Part shown: positions 1-7,870 of the stretch, in pieces
Position numbering within the stretch: position 1 is the stretch's first letter
Layout of the letters: each line of letters starts with the position of its first letter
Origin: DAORHV01 sp964434575
GTDB lineage: Bacteria; Patescibacteriota; Gracilibacteria; Peribacterales; Peribacteraceae
Length of the DNA stretch: 15,819 nucleotides
Reading direction: 5' to 3'
Assembly: GCA_964434575.1 (NCBI GenBank)
Contig: CAYSWB010000028.1
Span: forward strand, 1 to 15,819
The notes under the pieces: model-generated
What the model was told of the DNA's origin: nothing
The model's database searches: none
Seen by the model: only the letters and a program-made list of their open reading frames with translations
Made by a program: the position numbers and the translations under genes

Positions 1-1269
1 GACACCCGCATCGACCGTCCGGCTTCGGGTCCCATGACCACGACCGTCGAAGGCCGCAAGATCACGCTGAACGTCCAGCCCGCCGACGCCCAGGTCTTGG
101 TGACCAAGCCCGGCAGCACGACTCCCGAGCGCATGACCGCGGTCGCAGGCAAGGTCGTCATCGAGAACGCCCCGAACGGACGCTATGAGTTCGTCAGCGG
201 CCCGCACCGCACCGAGGTGACGATGAACGTCACCGACGGCGCCCCGACCACCCCGGAGGCCGTCCGCCTGGGTACCGATGGCGAGCGCAAGACCCTGACC
301 GACGCCATTGCCGCAAACCGCTCTAACCTGAACGCCGCTCCCGTCACCGCCGCTCTCGTTCCGTTCAATGCCGCCCTCGTCCGCATTCCGGAAGGACCGC
401 AGCGCGTCGACGCCGTCGCCCGCCTCACCCGCGAGCTCGGCATCCCGGCCACCACCGCCGCCGAAGGCGTTGGCTTCCAGATCGACGGCAACACCGTGAA
501 GGCCGTCGTCACCCCGCGCCTCACCGCCACCACCGGCCCGACCGCTCCGACCGGCCCCGAGACCAAGGAGCGCCGCGAGCGCATGAGCGAGTTCATGAAG
601 ATCATCATCGAGCTCATCCGCGCCCTGCTCCAGATCGAGCAGCAGCGCACCCAGATGATGGGCCGCAGCATCGAGGCCCAGATGAAGATGATGGAGCAGA
701 TGCGCGCCCAGCTGGCCCGCACTCCGCAGGGCACTCCCGAGTTCAAGAAGATGCGCGCCGATCTTACCCGCGTCGAAGGCGAAGTCGCCTCCATCCGCAA
801 GGAGCGTGAGGAGCGCGTCGCCAAGGCCAACCGCGTCATCACCCGCAGCCCGAACAACATGCTCGTCGTCGAGGCCGACGCCGACATCCGCCGCCCGGTC
901 CGCGTCTGCGTCCGCCGCGGCGCGAACCTGACCGATCGCGGTGTCTCCGCCCGCGTCTCCGCCGACATCGAGTTCGCCCGCACCCAGGGCCTGCCCCTGG
1001 TCGCCACGACCTCCGCGACGGCCGCCGCTCCGACCGCCACGGTCCCGAGCACCGCGTTCTACGTCGGTTCCATCAACGTCGACAACCGCGCCACGACCAC
1101 CGTCAACAACGTCAACAGCCCGGGTTCGACCATCGTCGCCAGCTCCGCTGCCCGCACCGATGTCGCCCCGACCGCCCGCGTGACTCCGGTCGTCCGCACC
1201 GACGCTCCGCCGCCCCCGCCGCGCATCGTCGGCTCCGGCCCCCGCCGCGAAGGCAGTCTGAACGGCTAA
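1..1269 (+). CDS. PEGA-like / coiled-coil hypothetical protein, 5' end possibly outside window
   Basis: The frame is open from base 1. The first ATG is at 34 (411 aa to the TAA), but no stop separates it from the window edge and it has no Shine-Dalgarno, so the protein may begin upstream. Numbering from ATG 34, residues 8-67 look like a small beta-sandwich of the PEGA or pilin-like kind (alternating hydrophobic strands, a PADAQV turn, ENAPNGRYEF). Residues 176-268 are strongly charged and helical, with Met/Gln-rich heptads, and should form a coiled coil. Residues 325-400 are a low-complexity Ala/Thr/Pro/Val tail with a run of five prolines. No signal peptide or membrane segment is visible in this part. 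The architecture of folded head, coiled coil and Pro/Thr linker resembles the next forward genes, but I see no clear homology and assign no function. A hairpin terminator follows. Confidence 0.7.
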   Translation, partial: DTRIDRPASGPMTTTVEGRKITLNVQPADAQVLVTKPGSTTPERMTAVAGKVVIENAPNGRYEFVSGPHRTEVTMNVTDGAPTTPEAVRLGTDGERKTLTDAIAANRSNLNAAPVTAALVPFNAALVRIPEGPQRVDAVARLTRELGIPATTAAEGVGFQIDGNTVKAVVTPRLTATTGPTAPTGPETKERRERMSEFMKIIIELIRALLQIEQQRTQMMGRSIEAQMKMMEQMRAQLARTPQGTPEFKKMRADLTRVEGEVASIRKEREERVAKANRVITRSPNNMLVVEADADIRRPVRVCVRRGANLTDRGVSARVSADIEFARTQGLPLVATTSATAAAPTATVPSTAFYVGSINVDNRATTTVNNVNSPGSTIVASSAARTDVAPTARVTPVVRTDAPPPPPRIVGSGPRREGSLNG

Positions 1270-1311
1270 GCACGGTCACGACTCCACACAGATCATTCTA
1301 GAGACGAACGG

Positions 1312-1350
1312 AAGGGACCGAGGGTGCAAACTCATCGGTCCCTTTCCTTT
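1312..1350 (+). terminator. Hairpin terminator after the first gene
   Basis: A perfect 10-bp inverted repeat, AAGGGACCGA (1312-1321) and TCGGTCCCTT (1335-1344), has a 13-nt loop and is followed by the pyrimidine-rich TCCTTT. It lies 43 nt after the stop of the upstream gene and 27 nt before the next ATG. It fits an intrinsic terminator with a weak U-tract. Confidence 0.7.
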
Positions 1351-1376
1351 CTCTCCCACACAAACACACACATCCC

Positions 1377-4312
1377 ATGCCGCCGACTGGTCCCGACACC
1401 GGCCCCCGTCCCTACGAAATCCATATTCCGAACGATTTCGAGCCGATCAGTCCCGACGTGAGGGACCCTCAGGAGCGAGCCAAGCTGGAATCCCAGCGCC
1501 TGGTGCGCTACCTTCAGTCGGAGCGCAGCAACGAGGTCCGCGGTACGTGGAGCAACGTTGAATTCAGCGGCGAATACGCCTGCAGCACCGGCGTCGTCTT
1601 CGGCCAGAACTACGATTTGCAGGTTCCGCCGACGGGGGATGCCATCGTGCAGAAACTGGAAGGCGGACGCTGGGTTCGGGTGAATTTCCCGACCCCGGAC
1701 CGCACCGCCAACCTGGGACTGCAGACGCGCATCGCTTCGTTGCGCAAGGCCGCCATCGACCGCCGCTCCGGCACCCCCGCTACCCCGACTACTCCCACGA
1801 CCACCGTTCGCCCGCCCGACACCGCCCCGACCGGCGGCGAAACCGTCACCGCGCGCCAGCCGGTGGATACCATCCCCGGCGGCCTCAGCCGCCGCGTCAG
1901 CGTGGCCGGCACCTGGTACGACGTGACCGCCCTGAACAACGGCACGACCGAGTTCTACGCGTTCCGTAACAACGTCTGGGAGCGCGCCAACCCGACCGGC
2001 AACCTGCTCAAGACGCTGCAGGCCGAAGCCGCCGCCATGCGCGGCACCACCGTCCCGACGACTCCCACCACCCCGACCACGACGACCCGTCCGCCCGAAG
2101 CCGCCCCGACCGGCGGCGAAACCGTCGGCCGCCGCGAGCCCATCCAAGCCATCTCCGGCGGACTCAACCGTTCGGTGAACATCGGTGGCACGTGGTACGA
2201 CGTCACGGCGAACTTCAACGGCACCACTGAGTTCTACGTCAATCGCGGAGCCGGTTGGCAGCCCGCCAACCCGACCGGCAACCTGCTCAAGACGTTGCAG
2301 GCCGAAGCCGCCACCATCCGTTTGGACGCCCGTTACCGTCCCACCGGGGTACCCACGACTCCGACGACCACCCCGACCACCACCGTCCGCCCGCCCGACA
2401 CCGCCCCGACCGGCGGCGAAACCGTCACCGCGCGCCAGCCGGTGGATACCATCCCCGGTGGACTCAGCCGCCGCGTCAGCGTGGCCGGAACCTGGTACGA
2501 CGTGACCGCCATGAACAACGGCACGACCGAGTTCTACGCCTTCCGCAACAACGCTTGGCAGCGCCAGAATCCGACCGGCAACCTGCTCAAGACGCTGCAG
2601 GCCGAAGCAGCTCTCCTCCGTGGCGGCACCACCCCGACCACCACGCCCGAGCGCCCCGTCACGCCCACCACGCCGGACCGCCCGGCTCCGGTGGCCGAAG
2701 GTCGTAACGCCACCGAGCGTGCCGTGAACACGGTGCTGGCTCTGCGGTTCCCGGAGGGCGTCTCGTTCGCCCCGAACCGCGCGAACATCGAGCGCTACAT
2801 CGCCAACAACCACGTCGAAGATCCCGCCAACTTCGCCCGCCACATCGCGGCCGCCGCCGAGAACCTGCGCGTCGCCATCGGCGCCCGTTCCGGCGACAGG
2901 GGAACCGTGACCGTCGAGGGTTCGCGCCTGGCATACGCCAGCCGGTCCGGTGACCTGCGGTTGGTCGCCAACGCGCAGTTCGTCCTGCGTTCGACCGGCG
3001 GCAACAACTACGTCATCGACCAGGGACCGTCGTCCGGCACGGAAGTCCGCTTCTCGCCGAACGGCCCGAACTTCCTGAACGGCGACCAGCAGCGCCAGAC
3101 CGCCAACTACGATGTCTTCGAGATCCCGGCTCCGGGTGGCGGCACCGCGCTGTACATGTACGGCCGCGACGGCAGCCTGCGCCAGGTGCTTGTCGGCAAC
3201 GCCTCCGGCGGAAGCTTCTCGCCGTCCGAGGTCCGCTCCTACAGCGGTCAGGGCGACCCCAGGAACCCGCGCCCCAGCGTCATCCGCGCCTTGTCGCCGA
3301 CCACCGTTCGCCTGCCGTCGCGCGACGGAGCTTCCGGCACCGCCGATTACCGCCTTTCCACCGGCACGCATTACGTCCCGGAAACCGGCGAGCCGGTCCG
3401 TTCCTACGCCGAAGCCACCGATCCGTCCGGCAGCCGCCAGGCCCGTCGCAGCGAGTACCGCCGCCTGCTGAACGCCGGCCGCACATCGGAGGCCGCCGAC
3501 ATGAAGCGCCAGCTCGACGCCGAACTGAACGCCAACCTAGACAGCGTCCGCGGCTGGATGCGCAACTTGGTCACCGCTTGCCGCGGCAACCCCAAGGCCA
3601 TGACTGAAGCCGTCACCGGCGTCATGACGTTCACCGCCCGCACCACCGGCGAGGGCATCGGCACCGTTTCGGGCCGCGACCGCGTGGACCGCGGAGCCGA
3701 CCTGCAGAGCCCAGAGCTCACCGTGTTCCTCGGAGGCGGCCACTGCAAAGACTTCGCCTTCCTGCTGCAGCACCTGTGCACCATGGGTGAACAGCAGTAT
3801 CCCGGCACCGGAGGCGCACGTACGCTGGTCCTTGCCACGCACGACACGCACTCGTCCACGTATTACGTCCAGCAGGTTCCCGGCGGATACCGCCTGGTCA
3901 AAANNNNNNNNNNNNNNNNNNNNNNNNNNNNNNNNNNNNNNNNNNNNNNNNNNNNNNNNNNNNNNNNNNNNNNNNNNNNNNNNNNNNNNNNNNNNNNNNN
4001 NNNCACTCGTCCACGTATTACGTCCAGCAGGTTCCCGGCGGATACCGCCTGGTCAAAATGCACGTCCTTGGGTACGAGGAAGGCCCCGTTGTCGGCAGCG
4101 CGGAAGAGGCGATCGGCCAGGTGTGGGAGCGCAGCCGCAGCAGGCATGCCACGGCGTTCGACCATGCCCGCGCGCTCGGCGACCGCAACGCACCGGCTGG
4201 CGAAGGCGTGGTGGTGTTCGACGCGCCGGCCAGCCCGACCGCCAACGAGGCGAGCTTCGGTTACAACCGCTACAACGAAGTCGCCGCGTATCTCACGCGG
4301 CCCATGCGCTAA
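1377..4312 (+). CDS. Large multi-repeat protein with C-terminal transglutaminase-like Cys/His domain, split by an assembly gap
   Basis: As written, the frame runs 842 codons from ATG 1377 into a 100-N gap. The identical 55-bp flanks show that removing 3904-4058 joins it in frame to the segment ending at TAA 4310-4312, giving about 926 aa. Residues 139-420 hold three tandem units of about 90 aa, each a Pro/Thr linker, a GGETV..R.P segment, a GTWYDVTA core and a NPTGNLLKTLQAEAA helix. Residues 54-127 look like a divergent fourth unit (GTW near 56, W99, NL..LQ). Residues 440-640 are unrecognised. Residues 715-850 resemble a transglutaminase-like fold: GGGHCKDFAFLLQHL with C790 as nucleophile, then H822/H825 before STYYVQQVPGGYRLVK. 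The matching Asp is not obvious. No signal peptide is seen. The start follows a CA-rich leader without Shine-Dalgarno. The peptidase or cross-linking role is inference. Confidence 0.75.
1790..2631 (+). repeat. Three tandem intragenic repeats of about 90 codons
   Basis: Units begin near 1790, 2053 and 2355. Units 1 and 3 align without gaps at an offset of 579 bp (1802-2029 against 2381-2608), with about 14 differences in 228 bp by eye, or roughly 94% identity. Unit 2 is clearly more diverged. First and third being more alike than neighbours suggests recent duplication or gene conversion between units. The linkers are Pro/Thr-rich and variable in length. Such repeats can also confuse short-read assembly. 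Confidence 0.85.
3849..4058. other. 100-N scaffold gap with identical 55-bp flanks (probable false gap)
   Basis: Bases 3904-4003 are exactly 100 Ns, a common placeholder length. The 55 bases before the gap (3849-3903) are identical to the 55 after it (4004-4058), as expected when two contigs overlap but were scaffolded instead of merged. Deleting 155 bases restores one frame: 155 is 2 modulo 3, and the two coding frames differ by exactly that. The split of the enclosing gene is therefore probably not biological. Confidence 0.9.
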
Positions 4313-4316
4313 GCGT

Positions 4317-4344
4317 TCCGGAGCGCCCCATTCCTTCCTCCGGA
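4317..4344 (+). terminator. Possible terminator hairpin after the large repeat gene
   Basis: TCCGGAG (4317-4323) and CTCCGGA (4338-4344) form a perfect 7-bp stem with a 14-nt loop, starting 5 nt after the TAA. It is followed by GGTCTGTTTCG, a poor U-tract. It sits directly upstream of the next promoter. Confidence 0.5.
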
Positions 4345-4355
4345 GGTCTGTTTCG

Positions 4356-4364
4356 TGGTATACT
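4356..4364 (+). promoter_or_regulatory. Extended -10 promoter of the first small/large gene pair
   Basis: TGGTATACT carries the TG of an extended -10 one base before TATACT (4359-4364). No good -35 hexamer lies 16-18 bp upstream. The expected start near 4371 gives a leader of about 20 nt ending in the CA-rich ACTCACACTCCC before ATG 4393. Confidence 0.65.
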
Positions 4365-4392
4365 GTAGAGGAATACCCATACTCACACTCCC

Positions 4393-4611
4393 ATGAACGC
4401 TTCCACGTTCCGCGACAAGGTCAGCACTGCCGGCTTCATGCCGCGCGCGCTGGTGCAATACCTTGTGTCCATCGCCGAGACGCTCAAGCCCGACGTGCGC
4501 GAGCGCATTGCCGGCAAGATCGACGCGGCCGCCGGCAAGATGCTCGAAGCGGCCAAGCGCGCCGCCGATTCCATCTCCGCCCTGGAGACCAAGGCCAAGA
4601 AGAGCAAGTAA
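4393..4611 (+). CDS. Small helical protein, 72 aa (paralogue of the protein at 6547)
   Basis: This is an unrecognised short protein, basic at its C-terminus (KAKKSK) and almost wholly helix-forming, without cysteine, signal peptide or clear membrane segment. It aligns along its length with the 66-aa product at 6547: both begin M(N/S)A..FR.K, carry FMP(R/Q)AL(V/I)QYL at about residues 15-24, then an Ala/Lys-rich helix. The ATG follows a good extended -10 promoter at the right distance and a CA-rich leader with no Shine-Dalgarno. The larger partner gene starts 39 nt downstream, so the two are probably one transcript. Conservation of the pair in two copies supports a real gene whose product acts with its partner; the function is unknown. 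Confidence 0.8.
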   Translation: MNASTFRDKVSTAGFMPRALVQYLVSIAETLKPDVRERIAGKIDAAAGKMLEAAKRAADSISALETKAKKSK

Positions 4612-4650
4612 GGCACGACCCGACACCAACACCACGTTCCACACGCCACC

Positions 4651-5640
4651 ATGCATATGCAGTTCTCCGAATCCCGGATGCTCGCCCAGCGCTCTCCCGA
4701 CGCGCGCGGCCCCGAGCTGCCGTCTTCCAATGACCTGCGCGCGATGATGTCCCGCATCGAGACGGGCGTTTCCGACATGGTCCGCAGCGCGCTGTCGCCG
4801 GAAAACCGCCGCCAGTTCAATCAGATCGTGGAAAGCTTTGGCAAGGAGTTCAACCAGGTGAAAGACCAGTTCATGTCGGAAATCCGCCGCGAGATCCCCA
4901 ACATCCGCAGCTACCTCCGCCTCGGCGGAACATACGGTCCGCGCGCCGGACGGTATGAGTACGACCGCGCCGGACAGACGCTCCGCGACCTGGAGCGCCG
5001 CCCTGCCACCCCGTACCGCCTGCCGGTGGAGGGTGACGGTTTCGCCAGCGTCGCCGTCGGCGGCGAAGACGGCACCGATTTCCTGGAGCTCTACGGCGAC
5101 GGCGATGCGTCCATGTTCGAGGGCGACGCCGGTTTCAGCATCGATACCTCCGGCATGGTCGCGCTGCTCAACGAGGCGCGCACCATCAACCAGCGCCTCA
5201 ACACGGACCGCACGCGCGTCCTCAATGAGTCGCTCGCCAAACTGGCGGCGTTGCGCACGGATGTCGAGCGCGACGAATCCGCCGTGACCCCGGCCCGCAC
5301 CGAGACGCCGGTTTCCACCGCGACTCCGCGCACCGAGACGGCCGCCGAACCCGGCGTGACCGTGGACCCCGCCACCGGCGAGCGCCGCGTGGGCAACGTG
5401 CCGCTGCGCCCGGGCGAGACCCCGGACCAGCTCCGTGCGCGTCTGAACGAGGAACTCGCTTCCGCCCAAAAAGCCTTCAACGAACAGCGCGACCTGGTTC
5501 GCAAACTCGTTGCAGAAAGCGCTTCTGAGGAGCGCATCAAGCCCGAGCGCGACAAGCTCCGTGAACTGCAGTTGGCGCTTACCGCTGTCGAAGGGCAGAT
5601 CAAGGGGCTCGAGGGTCTTGCTCAGCCTGACCGCACGTAA
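4651..5640 (+). CDS. YLRLGG-motif coiled-coil protein, 329 aa (paralogue of the protein at 6772)
   Basis: Not a family I recognise. The N-terminus (MQFSESRMLAQR) matches the start of the 360-aa product at 6772 (HFNFSAENRLLSQR). A helical region at 25-85 follows, then SYLRLGGTYG at 87-96, shared as RYLRLGGDYP in the paralogue. Residues 97-170 are acidic and Gly-rich, perhaps beta-structured. Residues 171-210 are helical, 211-255 a Thr/Pro/Glu linker, and 258-322 a predicted coiled coil. There is no signal peptide, membrane segment or cysteine. The leader contains ACACCAACACCA (4623-4634), identical to a stretch before the small gene at 6547. ATG 4651 and ATG 4657 are both possible starts. It is probably co-transcribed with the 72-aa gene upstream. 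A structural or scaffolding role would be inference. Confidence 0.85.
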   Translation: MHMQFSESRMLAQRSPDARGPELPSSNDLRAMMSRIETGVSDMVRSALSPENRRQFNQIVESFGKEFNQVKDQFMSEIRREIPNIRSYLRLGGTYGPRAGRYEYDRAGQTLRDLERRPATPYRLPVEGDGFASVAVGGEDGTDFLELYGDGDASMFEGDAGFSIDTSGMVALLNEARTINQRLNTDRTRVLNESLAKLAALRTDVERDESAVTPARTETPVSTATPRTETAAEPGVTVDPATGERRVGNVPLRPGETPDQLRARLNEELASAQKAFNEQRDLVRKLVAESASEERIKPERDKLRELQLALTAVEGQIKGLEGLAQPDRT

Positions 5641-5659
5641 CCAGGTTGCCGGGCATGTC

Positions 5660-5686
5660 GAAACTGTGGGGGAGCACCACAGCTTC
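5660..5686. terminator. Hairpin between convergent genes
   Basis: CTGTGG (5664-5669) and CCACAG (5677-5682) pair perfectly with a 7-nt loop, and GAA/TTC extends the stem past one mismatch. It lies 19 nt after the plus-strand stop and 30 nt beyond the minus-strand stop at 5717. There is no T-tract. A purine-rich direct repeat, TTAGAGG twice then TTGAGG, follows at 5691-5710. Confidence 0.4.
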
Positions 5687-5716
5687 CTCGTTAGAGGTTA
5701 GAGGTTGAGGTTGTTG

Positions 5717-6121
5717 TCACAGGTACCGGTAGTAGCTCCAGCCGCAGCGGCAGGTGTAGATCAGCATGCCCGTGTCGGGGCAGTACCGGATCGTCCCGCA
5801 GAGCCGCTGGTAGCGCCACGCGCTGTCGTAGTAGTAGCTGCCGACATAGTCGTAGCCCCGCTTGAGGTGCGTGGTGCCCGTATTCACGGTCCACGTGTAC
5901 CCCCACGAGTCCACGAACGTCTCGGAACGGGTGCCGGTCGAGGCCCACGACTTGACGTAGATGTTGTAGTCGCTCGCGGTGGTGTAGGTCTTCACCGTGG
6001 CGAGGCTCCACGCCGGGCTGTCGTAGTAGTAGTACCCGGAGTAGTAGTACTGGGCCTTGGCTTCGGTCGGGGTCGTGAGGGTGGCCAGCCCTAGCACGAT
6101 CGCCATGTAGATCGGTTTCAT
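5717..6121 (-). CDS. Exported Tyr-rich, Cys-containing protein, 134 aa
   Basis: The start at 6121 is chosen because AAAAGGAA lies about 10 nt upstream and a signal peptide begins there: MKPIY, hydrophobic MAIVLGLATL, and an AKA-Q cleavage site after residue 23. A longer frame to 6196 would bury the signal. The mature protein is about 111 aa and very rich in tyrosine (QYYYSGYYYYDS; GSYYYDSAW). Four cysteines cluster at the C-terminus (C108, C114, and C124-x-C126), suggesting disulfides or a metal site. It is convergent with the YLRLGG gene and has its own promoter and a long structured leader. The family is not recognised. Tyr-rich secreted proteins can be surface, adhesive or matrix proteins, but that is speculation here. 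The stop is TGA. Confidence 0.8.
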   Translation of the reverse strand: MKPIYMAIVLGLATLTTPTEAKAQYYYSGYYYYDSPAWSLATVKTYTTASDYNIYVKSWASTGTRSETFVDSWGYTWTVNTGTTHLKRGYDYVGSYYYDSAWRYQRLCGTIRYCPDTGMLIYTCRCGWSYYRYL

Positions 6122-6148
6122 CGGATCGAGTTCCTTTTCTGGTAGTTC

Positions 6149-6245
6149 ACCCGGGCTCGCGCCCGGGTTTCTGGTTGTGGATTGCTCCCCCAACACACCC
6201 TGCTTCGTCTAAACCACTGTCTCCCCCGCTCGCGCGGCAGTGGTT
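6149..6245 (-). promoter_or_regulatory. Two strong hairpins in the mRNA leader of the Tyr-rich exported gene
   Basis: Hairpin 1 is ACCCGGGC (6149-6156), TCGC loop, GCCCGGGT (6161-6168); it ends 27 nt before the start codon, just upstream of the Shine-Dalgarno-like site. Hairpin 2 is AACCACTG (6212-6219) with CAGTGGTT (6238-6245), enclosing CCGC/GCGG (6226-6229, 6234-6237) around another TCGC loop, with a 6-nt bulge. The rest of the roughly 425-bp intergenic stretch 6122-6546 holds no convincing gene. The hairpins could govern translation or stability, or mark terminators. Confidence 0.55.
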
Positions 6246-6411
6246 CACACGTAGCGTGATGCGGTAGGGGACCCTGGTGGGGCGCCTCTGTCGGTCCGGG
6301 GCCTCTGCAGGCTCCCGGAAGGCGTCCCCGTTTGCAAAACAGGGTGGTTGGAGGACTTGCCCAAGCGCAAAAGCACCGGGGCTGATGGTGTGAAGGACCG
6401 GAAACTGACCC

Positions 6412-6439
6412 AGAGTACCAGAATTTCACTGAATGTCAA
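6412..6439 (-). promoter_or_regulatory. Sigma70-type promoter for the Tyr-rich exported gene
   Basis: On the minus strand a full-consensus -35 TTGACA (6439-6434) is followed by a 16-bp spacer and TACTCT (6417-6412), with a TGG extension before the -10. The implied start near 6405 gives a leader of about 285 nt to the ATG at 6121. Confidence 0.55.
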
Positions 6440-6492
6440 TTATGCCTGACATGCCAAAACCAGGCTGGAAAGGCCGTATTCTGGCCCGGGGG

Positions 6493-6522
6493 TTTCCAGA
6501 AACGGCATTCTTCTGCTATACT
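6493..6522 (+). promoter_or_regulatory. Extended -10 promoter of the second small/large gene pair
   Basis: TGCTATACT (6514-6522) is an extended -10. A weak -35, TTTCCA (6493-6498), lies 18 bp upstream. A 16-base run, TTCTGCTATACTGATC, is identical to the promoter at 13111-13126. The start should fall near 6529, giving a leader of about 18 nt that ends in ACACCAACACC. Confidence 0.7.
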
Positions 6523-6546
6523 GATCTGATTCCTCACACCAACACC

Positions 6547-6747
6547 ATGTCCGCAGCCGCCTTCCGCGCCAAAATCCAGACCATGACGTTCATGCCCCAG
6601 GCACTCATCCAGTACCTGGCCGCGGGCGCCGACGCCATGACGCCCAAGGACCGCGAGAGCACGCTCAACAAGTTCGGCCGCGCCGCCACGCTGGCCACGG
6701 CTGCCATGCGCAAAGCCAAAGACCGCGTCGCCGGCATCGGCGCGTAA
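6547..6747 (+). CDS. Small helical protein, 66 aa (paralogue of the protein at 4393)
   Basis: A longer in-frame ATG exists at 6433, but that frame reads through the promoter, so ATG 6547 is taken as the start. The product shares FMP(R/Q)AL(V/I)QYL and the same layout with the 72-aa protein at 4393. It is Ala/Lys-rich and helical, with no cysteine, signal peptide or membrane segment. The CA-rich leader runs directly into the ATG without a Shine-Dalgarno. Its larger partner starts 24 nt after the stop, so the two are probably one transcript. I know no family for it. The repeated pairing suggests that the two proteins of each unit work together. Confidence 0.8.
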   Translation: MSAAAFRAKIQTMTFMPQALIQYLAAGADAMTPKDRESTLNKFGRAATLATAAMRKAKDRVAGIGA

Positions 6748-6771
6748 GACAGCCTCTTCCTTTTTTCGACC

Positions 6772-7854
6772 ATGATGCACTTCAACTTCAGCGCCGAGAA
6801 CCGTCTCCTCAGCCAGCGCGTGGATACCCCGCGCGACAACGTGGAGTCCGAGGAGAACATCGACGCGTACATGAACGAGCTGCGCGAGCTGACTTCCCAG
6901 CTGCGCCGCGTGTACGGCGACCAGTCGGTGGGGGATGAGGGCCGCGAGGCAGCCCGCGCCGCGGTGCGCGAGGGCGAAGAGAGCGTGGATGCCATCCGCA
7001 CGAACCTGTTCGAAGACCTGCGCAAGTCCGGGCTGATCCCGGGCTTGTCGCGCTACCTTCGCCTGGGCGGCGACTACCCGTCCGTCGAAGGCGGTCTGGG
7101 CTGGCAGCCCGAGAGCGGCCGCCTGACCTTCGACGCGTCCGCGTATCCGGATTTCACCGGAGGCGATTTCGCCGACGGACGCTCGTACTCGCTGGATGAT
7201 CCGGGTGCCGACCGCACGTTCAGCGCCTTGCTCGGCACGCCGGGCGAGGTGAGTTTGGTCAGCCTGTTCGGCCCGCATGCCGACGAACTCCTGCCGTATA
7301 CCGAAAACGAAGAGCCCTTCTACGTCGCTCCCACCGGCCTGTACCCCAGCCCGCTGGCCATGCTGTCGCCGGAATACAGCTCCGAGCGCAGCCGCGTCCG
7401 CGAGGACACGGAGACCGGCCTGGATGCCCTGCGCCGCCGCGTGCGTCCGTATGGCACCCCGGGCGTGGACGGCTTCCCGCCGGCTCCGCCGCGCGACGAG
7501 GAAGAGACTTCCACCACCCGCACCCCGCGTCGCACCGGCACTCCGGGCCGCGATGGTTTTCCGGCTGCACCGCCCGCTCGCGAGGAAACGGCGACGCGCC
7601 GCACGCCGCGAACGCGGCCCGCGGAGCCGGCTCGTCCGGAAACGTCCGCTGTTGCACGATTGGAGGATGAAATGGCCAAAACGCGCCGTGACATGGATGC
7701 CGCCCGCCGCGAAGTCGCGGAGACTCGTCGCTTGCCGCCTTCCACGGACCGCACCGCACGATTGACCCGGCTGGCCGAACGCATGGAGAACATGGTCGGT
7801 CGCATCGAGACCTTGGAACAGGAGATCAGGAAATTGCGCGGAGCAATTTCCTGA
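6772..7854 (+). CDS. YLRLGG-motif coiled-coil protein, 360 aa (paralogue of the protein at 4651)
   Basis: The order of parts matches the 329-aa protein at 4651: an HFNFSAENRLLSQR start, helical residues 25-85, RYLRLGGDYP at 94-103, and an acidic Gly/Asp-rich segment with Tyr/Phe at 105-205. Next comes a linker at 225-290 with two copies of GTPG.DGFP.APP..EE (228-244 and 257-272), then a coiled coil at 294-357 rich in Arg/Glu/Leu. The linker and middle have diverged far more than the N-terminus and YLRLGG motif, which points to those as the functional core. No signal peptide or cysteine is visible. It is preceded by TTCCTTTTTTCGACC and has no Shine-Dalgarno. The stop is TGA. Function unknown. 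Confidence 0.85.
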   Translation: MMHFNFSAENRLLSQRVDTPRDNVESEENIDAYMNELRELTSQLRRVYGDQSVGDEGREAARAAVREGEESVDAIRTNLFEDLRKSGLIPGLSRYLRLGGDYPSVEGGLGWQPESGRLTFDASAYPDFTGGDFADGRSYSLDDPGADRTFSALLGTPGEVSLVSLFGPHADELLPYTENEEPFYVAPTGLYPSPLAMLSPEYSSERSRVREDTETGLDALRRRVRPYGTPGVDGFPPAPPRDEEETSTTRTPRRTGTPGRDGFPAAPPAREETATRRTPRTRPAEPARPETSAVARLEDEMAKTRRDMDAARREVAETRRLPPSTDRTARLTRLAERMENMVGRIETLEQEIRKLRGAIS

Positions 7855-7870
7855 ACGCGGACTCGCGAAA

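Noticed and set aside
1790..2631. CRISPR-like or intergenic satellite array
   Set aside because: The repeats are in-frame coding modules of about 90 codons, not short repeats with unique spacers.
1332..3371. 679-codon open frame on the minus strand opposite the large repeat gene
   Set aside because: It mirrors the tandem repeats of the plus-strand gene. Its Gly/Arg/Val-rich composition is typical of the antisense of GC-rich coding DNA, with no recognisable motifs.
3904..4733. Continuation of the large gene's frame through the Ns to 4733
   Set aside because: The translated sequence after the gap is low-complexity and out of register with the real downstream segment. Collapsing the duplicated flank gives a proper end at 4312.
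4309..5469. 386-codon minus-strand open frame over the first small/large pair
   Set aside because: It overlaps two better supported plus-strand genes with paralogues. Its His/Ala/Gly-rich composition without motifs marks it as a shadow.
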